From NCBI GenBank assembly GCA_027483425.1, contig JAIXUR010000537.1, positions 1-9,537 on the forward strand: a stretch of DNA of 9,537 bases. The letters run 5' to 3'. The DNA comes from Cyanobacteriota bacterium. GTDB taxonomy: Bacteria; Cyanobacteriota; Cyanobacteriia; Phormidesmidales; Phormidesmidaceae. The position numbers and the translations under genes are program-made. Of this stretch, positions 6,659 through 9,537 are shown piece by piece. Each line of letters begins with the position of its first letter. Within the stretch, counting starts at the first letter, position 1. A model generated the notes under the pieces. It ran no database searches, had not been told where the DNA came from, and saw nothing but the letters and a program-made list of their open reading frames with translations.

Positions 6659-7176
6659 GTCTCTCTAGGGAGAGAGACTATATAGAGGAACGGCAGGGAA
6701 ATGGGCCGATCTTCGCCCATCTCCTGGCCTGGGATGGTTCCCGCCGCTGGGTCAGTTCCCGGAGCCGGTTCTCCCTGGGCTTGGGGTACCAGTGCCGCCA
6801 CCTCAGCCACCCGATCTCGGCCGGTCCCCTGGAGGGCGGTGAGCCAGGCCCAGCCGCAGTCGACCAACTGCTCGACATCCACCCCGGCGTAGCTGGGCTC
6901 AAAGGGGCGCAGGCGGTTGACCCCTTCGCCTAGCAGAATAGAGGCCCCCTGCCAATTGTGGTTGCCCAGGTGGTATAAGCCCACAGCCATTTGCAAAATA
7001 CCCTGGTAAAAGTTTTTGGCGGCGGTGGGAGACTCCATCCAGATGGCTTCTAGCACATCGTGACAGGCGTAATAGTCGCCCTGATTAAACAGCGCAATGC
7101 CTTCCCCCAGGCGGGGATCTGGCGCTTCCATCGAACGATCATGATCCATGCATAGTGAAGGACAGAACTGTCCCAT
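6655..7176 (-). CDS. DUF309 family protein
   Basis: A protein of up to 173 residues with the DUF309 signature, a small all-helical cytoplasmic family of unknown function that is common in cyanobacteria. The core motifs are FNQGDYYACHDVLEAIWMES (30-49), NFYQGILQMAVGLYHLGNHN (55-74) and GASILLGEGVNRLRPF (77-92). The conserved His39 and Asp40, Gln58 and His69 give the family its metal-site-like look, though no activity is established. The C-terminal 40 or so residues are Pro/Gly/Ala-rich and unlike the core, and the last codons lie inside a strong hairpin. The start is uncertain. ATG 7176 has a weak GGATGG upstream, but in-frame ATGs at 7149 and 7131 give an N-terminus closer to the family and would place the palindrome at 7160-7173 in the leader. 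It is divergent from glmM and 84 bp upstream of the cysteine desulfurase gene. Confidence 0.85.
   Translation of the reverse strand: MGQFCPSLCMDHDRSMEAPDPRLGEGIALFNQGDYYACHDVLEAIWMESPTAAKNFYQGILQMAVGLYHLGNHNWQGASILLGEGVNRLRPFEPSYAGVDVEQLVDCGWAWLTALQGTGRDRVAEVAALVPQAQGEPAPGTDPAAGTIPGQEMGEDRPISLPFLYIVSLPRET
6659..6678 (-). terminator. Strong hairpin at the end of the DUF309 gene
   Basis: GTCTCTCT (6659-6666) and AGAGAGAC (6671-6678) form a perfect 8-bp stem with a four-base loop. The structure covers the last codons of DUF309 and stops two bases short of its TGA codon. On the minus strand it is followed by CTGATATCAG and then a moderately T-rich TTATTT. It is probably the terminator or 3' stabilising structure of this transcript, placed within the coding sequence. 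Confidence 0.45.
7160..7173. promoter_or_regulatory. Palindrome GGACAGAACTGTCC, possible operator
   Basis: Arms GGACAG and CTGTCC are perfectly complementary around AA. The site lies just inside the longest DUF309 frame and about 15 bases beyond the TAGGAT box, where a repressor site would act on that gene. It does not match the cyanobacterial LexA or NtcA consensus that I know. Confidence 0.35.
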
Positions 7177-7185
7177 AGAGATAGT

Positions 7186-7194
7186 TCCATCCTA
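7186..7194 (-). promoter_or_regulatory. TAGGATGGA box, candidate DUF309 -10 region
   Basis: The minus strand reads CCTAGGATGGAACTA. TAGGAT would place the transcript start near 7182, too close to the ATG at 7176 for a normal leader. This favours an internal DUF309 start at 7149 or 7131. No good -35 hexamer is seen. The box lies in the divergent gap with glmM. Confidence 0.35.
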
Positions 7195-7217
7195 GGGCAG
7201 AGGTGCTATCCTCCACT

Positions 7218-7236
7218 GTGAGTGTGAGGCGTGAGG
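7218..7236 (+). promoter_or_regulatory. GTGAG triplet and ribosome binding site of glmM
   Basis: GTGAG occurs three times in 19 bases. The last copy continues as GTGAGGA and lies 9 bases before the ATG at 7246, a good Shine-Dalgarno position. This makes 7246 a better start than the GTG at 7231, which lies within the ribosome binding site itself. Confidence 0.5.
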
Positions 7237-7245
7237 AAAATTAAC

Positions 7246-8718
7246 ATGGTGAGTTCTCCAGTCAGGCCAACGGGTGCAGTACCCATCGGCCAGCAACGTA
7301 ATGGTACCGATGGCGTTAAGGAATCGGCACGGGGGATGGGGGAGGTGCAACTACCCTCTGGTCCGCTGTTTGGTACCGATGGCATTCGCGGTAAAGCCGG
7401 GGATCTGTTGACCGCCCCCCTGGCGATGGAAATTGGCTACTGGGCGGGGCAGGTCATGCAGGCCCAGGGGCCTGTCGATGGCCCGGTGATTTTAGGCCAG
7501 GACTCCCGTACCTCTGGGCCCATGCTGACGGCCGCTCTGTCGGCTGGACTGACCTCCGCCGGACTGGATGTGTGGCACATTGGGCTGTGCCCTACCCCTA
7601 CCGTGGCCTACCTGGCCGAGTCTTGCCAGGCCCTGGGGGGGATCATGATTTCTGCCAGCCACAACCCCCCTGGGGACAATGGCATCAAGTTTTTTGGGGG
7701 CGACGGCACCAAGCTCAATGGCACGGTGCAGGCCGACATTGAGGCGGCGCTGCGGGGACACCACGCTGGGTGGTCTGGATCGTCTAGGGCTTGGGGTCAG
7801 TTCTACTACCGCCCTGAACTGGTGAACCGCTACGCTAGCTTTTTGCATGAGCCGCTGCAACCCTGCCTGGATTTGGCGGGTATGAAGGTGGTCTTGGATA
7901 TGGCCTGGGGTTCGGCTACGCGTCTGGCCGAGCAGGTCTTTGTTGAGGCCGGGGCTGAGGTGATTGCTCTGCACGGCGTTCCCGATGGCGATCGCATCAA
8001 TGTTGACTGCGGCTCGACCCACCTGGAGCCCCTAAAGGCGGCGATCGCGGCCCACCAGGCCGACCTGGGCTTTGCCTTCGACGGCGATGCCGACCGGGTG
8101 ATGGCGGTGGATGCCCAGGGCCGGGTGGTCGACGGTGACTACATTTTGTATCTATGGGGTAAGCGGCTGCAGGAGCAGGGGCGGTTGCCCAACCAGACCC
8201 TGGTGTCTACGGTGATGGCCAACCTGGGCTTTGAGCGAGCCTGGGAAACCCTGGGCGGCACCCTGGTGCGCACCCAGGTGGGCGATCAGCATGTGTTTGG
8301 CGAAATGGTGAGTCGAGGGGCCAAGCTGGGGGGCGAGCAATCGGGCCATATTCTCTGTCACCACTACAGCCTGACCGGCGACGGGATTTTGACGGCTCTA
8401 CACCTGGCCAGTCTGGTGCAGACCCTGGGGGGATCCTTGGCGGCCCTGGTGGATGACAGTTTTCAGACCTATCCCCAAAAGCTACAGAATGTGGCGGTGG
8501 TTGATCGCGATCGCCGCCTCCACTGGCAGGACTGTGCCCCGGTGTGCCGGGCGGTAGAGGCGGCTGAGCAGGCCATGGGCCATGAGGGCCGGGTGCTGGT
8601 GCGTCCCTCGGGCACGGAGCCGGTGATTCGGGTGATGGTCGAGGCGATCGATGCCGGTATGGTCGATCGCTGGACTCAGCACATTGTGCAGGCCGTAACT
8701 CAACACCTAGCGGTGTAG
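7246..8718 (+). CDS. glmM: Phosphoglucosamine mutase GlmM
   Basis: GlmM converts glucosamine-6-phosphate to glucosamine-1-phosphate on the cytoplasmic route to UDP-GlcNAc for peptidoglycan and envelope sugars. With the start at 7246 the protein has 490 residues, against about 450 for the typical enzyme. All alpha-D-phosphohexomutase landmarks are present: PLFGTDGIRGK (40-50), the catalytic phosphoserine Ser138 in SASHNPPGDNGIKFFG, the metal-binding loop DGDADR (279-284), the sugar-binding GGEQSGH (362-368) and the phosphate-binding RPSGTEP (453-459). The extra length is an N-terminal extension of about 40 residues in which NGTDGV echoes the real FGTDGI segment. An ATG at 7336 would remove most of the extension but has a poor ribosome binding site. 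The gene is divergent from DUF309 and ends before a very stable hairpin. It is probably monocistronic. Confidence 0.96.
   Translation: MVSSPVRPTGAVPIGQQRNGTDGVKESARGMGEVQLPSGPLFGTDGIRGKAGDLLTAPLAMEIGYWAGQVMQAQGPVDGPVILGQDSRTSGPMLTAALSAGLTSAGLDVWHIGLCPTPTVAYLAESCQALGGIMISASHNPPGDNGIKFFGGDGTKLNGTVQADIEAALRGHHAGWSGSSRAWGQFYYRPELVNRYASFLHEPLQPCLDLAGMKVVLDMAWGSATRLAEQVFVEAGAEVIALHGVPDGDRINVDCGSTHLEPLKAAIAAHQADLGFAFDGDADRVMAVDAQGRVVDGDYILYLWGKRLQEQGRLPNQTLVSTVMANLGFERAWETLGGTLVRTQVGDQHVFGEMVSRGAKLGGEQSGHILCHHYSLTGDGILTALHLASLVQTLGGSLAALVDDSFQTYPQKLQNVAVVDRDRRLHWQDCAPVCRAVEAAEQAMGHEGRVLVRPSGTEPVIRVMVEAIDAGMVDRWTQHIVQAVTQHLAV
7302..7383 (+). repeat. In-frame direct repeat in the glmM 5' end
   Basis: TGGTACCGATGGC occurs exactly at 7302-7314 and 7371-7383, 69 bases apart, which is 23 codons in the same frame. 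The second copy encodes the conserved FGTDGI segment. The first encodes NGTDGV in the non-conserved extension. Confidence 0.6.
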
Positions 8719-8753
8719 GCTCCTGGGCCTTGCTGACCCCAACGAACTCCGAT

Positions 8754-8787
8754 AGCGTCGGGGCATCGACCATAATGCCCCGACGCT
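8754..8787 (+). terminator. Perfect 13-bp hairpin after glmM
   Basis: AGCGTCGGGGCAT (8754-8766) and ATGCCCCGACGCT (8775-8787) pair over 13 bp without mismatch around an 8-base loop, 35 bases after the glmM stop and 63 bases before the next start. It is the strongest structure in the window and is well placed to end glmM transcripts. No T-run follows on either strand, so it is not a textbook intrinsic terminator. Confidence 0.6.
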
Positions 8788-8850
8788 GCCGTCATCCCCT
8801 AAACTGGACGTGAAGCCATTGTGATTAACCCCTAGGGAGCTGCGATCGCC

Positions 8851-9465
8851 ATGATTGCCATGCTCGATAAGTCCCCCCTGTCCTTCGACGAATTCATGGA
8901 TTGGTATCCAGAGAATTCAGCCTACCGCTATGAGCTAAGACGGGGATTGGTGGTTGAAATGCCCAAGCCGAAAGGACAGCATTCTAGGCTAGCAGGCGAT
9001 CTGGCCTTTGACCTGGGTGCCATCATTCGACGCCATAACCTGCCGTATTTCATTCCTAAAGAATGTGTCATTAAACTCTCTAATGAGACGGGGTACGAGC
9101 CAGATATTGTTGTGCTCGATGAAACGACGCTAGGGAATGAACCTCGCTGGGAGCGAGAATCGGTACTCACCCGGAGTCAGTCGATCCGGCTTGCCGTAGA
9201 AGTTGTTTCCACCAACTGGCGTGATGATTACCTGGTTAAACTCGCCGACTATGAGGCCTTTGGTATTTCAGAATATTGGATCGTTGACTATTTGGGCATC
9301 GGCGGGCGGCGCTATATCGGCTCGCCCAAGCAACCCACCTTCACCGTGTGCACTCTGGTGGATGGAGAGTATGAACTACAGCAGTTTCGGGGCGGCGATC
9401 GCATTATTTCCCCCCTGTTTTCTGAGTTGTCTTTGACCGTCGATCAGGTTTTTAAGGCCAGGTGA
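8851..9465 (+). CDS. Uma2 family (DUF820) PD-(D/E)XK protein
   Basis: A 204-residue member of the Uma2/DUF820 family, which is much expanded in cyanobacteria and has a restriction-endonuclease-like fold. Its biological role is mostly unknown. The conserved order is visible: YELRRGLVVEMPKP (27-40), HSRLAGDLAFDLG (44-56), YEPDIVVLD with Asp85 (82-90), LAVEVVSTNWRDDYLVKLADYEAFGISEYWIVD (114-146) with Glu117 and Lys130, then a beta-rich tail. Glu, Asp and Glu of the nuclease core seem intact, so it could be active. The ATG at 8851 follows GGGAG at 8834-8838 and a HIP1 octamer. A second ATG at 8860 is possible. The coding sequence looks less GC-rich than its neighbours, with runs such as GAATTCATGGATTGG, as expected for a mobile accessory family. 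No toxin/antitoxin partner or transposase adjoins it. Confidence 0.9.
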   Translation: MIAMLDKSPLSFDEFMDWYPENSAYRYELRRGLVVEMPKPKGQHSRLAGDLAFDLGAIIRRHNLPYFIPKECVIKLSNETGYEPDIVVLDETTLGNEPRWERESVLTRSQSIRLAVEVVSTNWRDDYLVKLADYEAFGISEYWIVDYLGIGGRRYIGSPKQPTFTVCTLVDGEYELQQFRGGDRIISPLFSELSLTVDQVFKAR

Positions 9466-9477
9466 GCCATCTATAGG

Positions 9478-9510
9478 GCTGGCTATAGCGTTTTAGGGAC
9501 CTTAGCCAGC
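9478..9510 (+). terminator. Hairpin after the Uma2 gene, overlapping dispersed repeat copy C
   Basis: GCTGGCTA (9478-9485) and TAGCCAGC (9503-9510) form a perfect 8-bp stem with a 17-base loop, 12 bases after the Uma2 stop. The left arm and loop carry TGGCTATAG and TATAGCGTT, which link it to repeat copies A and B upstream of cphA. It may serve as the Uma2 terminator, be a repeat element, or both. No T-run follows. The remaining bases to 9537 show nothing else. Confidence 0.4.
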
Positions 9511-9537
9511 GGTCGAGAGCAGCTTAGAAATCGGCCT

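Larger units (their letters stand above)
1820..9402. repeat. HIP1 octamers GCGATCGC, nine copies
   Basis: Exact GCGATCGC starts at 1820, 5533, 5767, 6515, 7988, 8041, 8507, 8842 and 9395. HIP1 is the highly iterated palindrome of many cyanobacterial genomes, and it supports the lineage call. Eight of the nine lie right of 5500. Most are inside coding sequences; the one at 8842-8849 directly precedes the Uma2 start codon. Confidence 0.85.

Noticed and set aside
8207..8773. A 188-codon minus-strand frame antisense to glmM
   Set aside because: It is Pro/Arg/Ser-rich, has no recognisable domain, and lies opposite the conserved C-terminal half of GlmM and its terminator hairpin.
8851..9465. Uma2 gene as a marker of a defence island or transposon
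   Set aside because: Uma2 genes are scattered in high copy through cyanobacterial genomes. No transposase, inverted ends or partner gene adjoins this one.

Overview
The window looks like an ordinary chromosomal stretch of a moderately GC-rich cyanobacterium, probably a filamentous Leptolyngbya/Nodosilinea-like lineage, although the genus is a guess. Three things support this. It carries nine copies of the cyanobacterial HIP1 octamer GCGATCGC, a full-length cyanophycin synthetase, and two protein families that are characteristic of cyanobacteria (DUF1995) or well represented in them (DUF309).

Layout. (1) Positions 1-254 hold the 3' end of an unrecognised plus-strand gene, followed by a compact hairpin. 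(2) Positions 333-1364 encode a secreted TPR-repeat protein on the plus strand. (3) It converges on a run of four minus-strand genes. Read in their own direction these are a DUF309 protein (7176-6655), an IscS/NifS-type cysteine desulfurase (6570-5404), a DUF1995 protein (5305-4577) and cyanophycin synthetase cphA (4144-1454). A 432-bp non-coding interval lies upstream of cphA and holds inverted repeats, a dispersed repeat and a promoter-like box. (4) Divergent from the minus-strand run, glmM (phosphoglucosamine mutase) runs on the plus strand at 7246-8718. It ends at a perfect 13-bp hairpin. (5) Positions 8851-9465 encode a Uma2-family PD-(D/E)XK protein, followed by a short non-coding tail with another hairpin.

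Functional reading. The genes are mostly core metabolism: nitrogen/carbon storage as cyanophycin (cphA), sulfur mobilisation from cysteine (cysteine desulfurase), and the route to UDP-GlcNAc for the cell wall (glmM). Around them are conserved proteins of poorly known role. The minus-strand genes are separated by about 84 to 432 bp and three of them have the same nonamer upstream, so they look like separate transcription units rather than one tight operon. cphA lacks its frequent upstream partner cphB (cyanophycinase) here.

I see no CRISPR array, tRNA, rRNA, insertion sequence, prophage or defence island, and no convincing new multi-gene system. The observations most worth checking are small: an in-frame duplicated segment in the GlmM N-terminal extension, a nonamer shared upstream of three minus-strand genes, a degenerate dispersed repeat, several strong hairpins without T-tracts, and a changed cofactor-pocket motif in the cysteine desulfurase.
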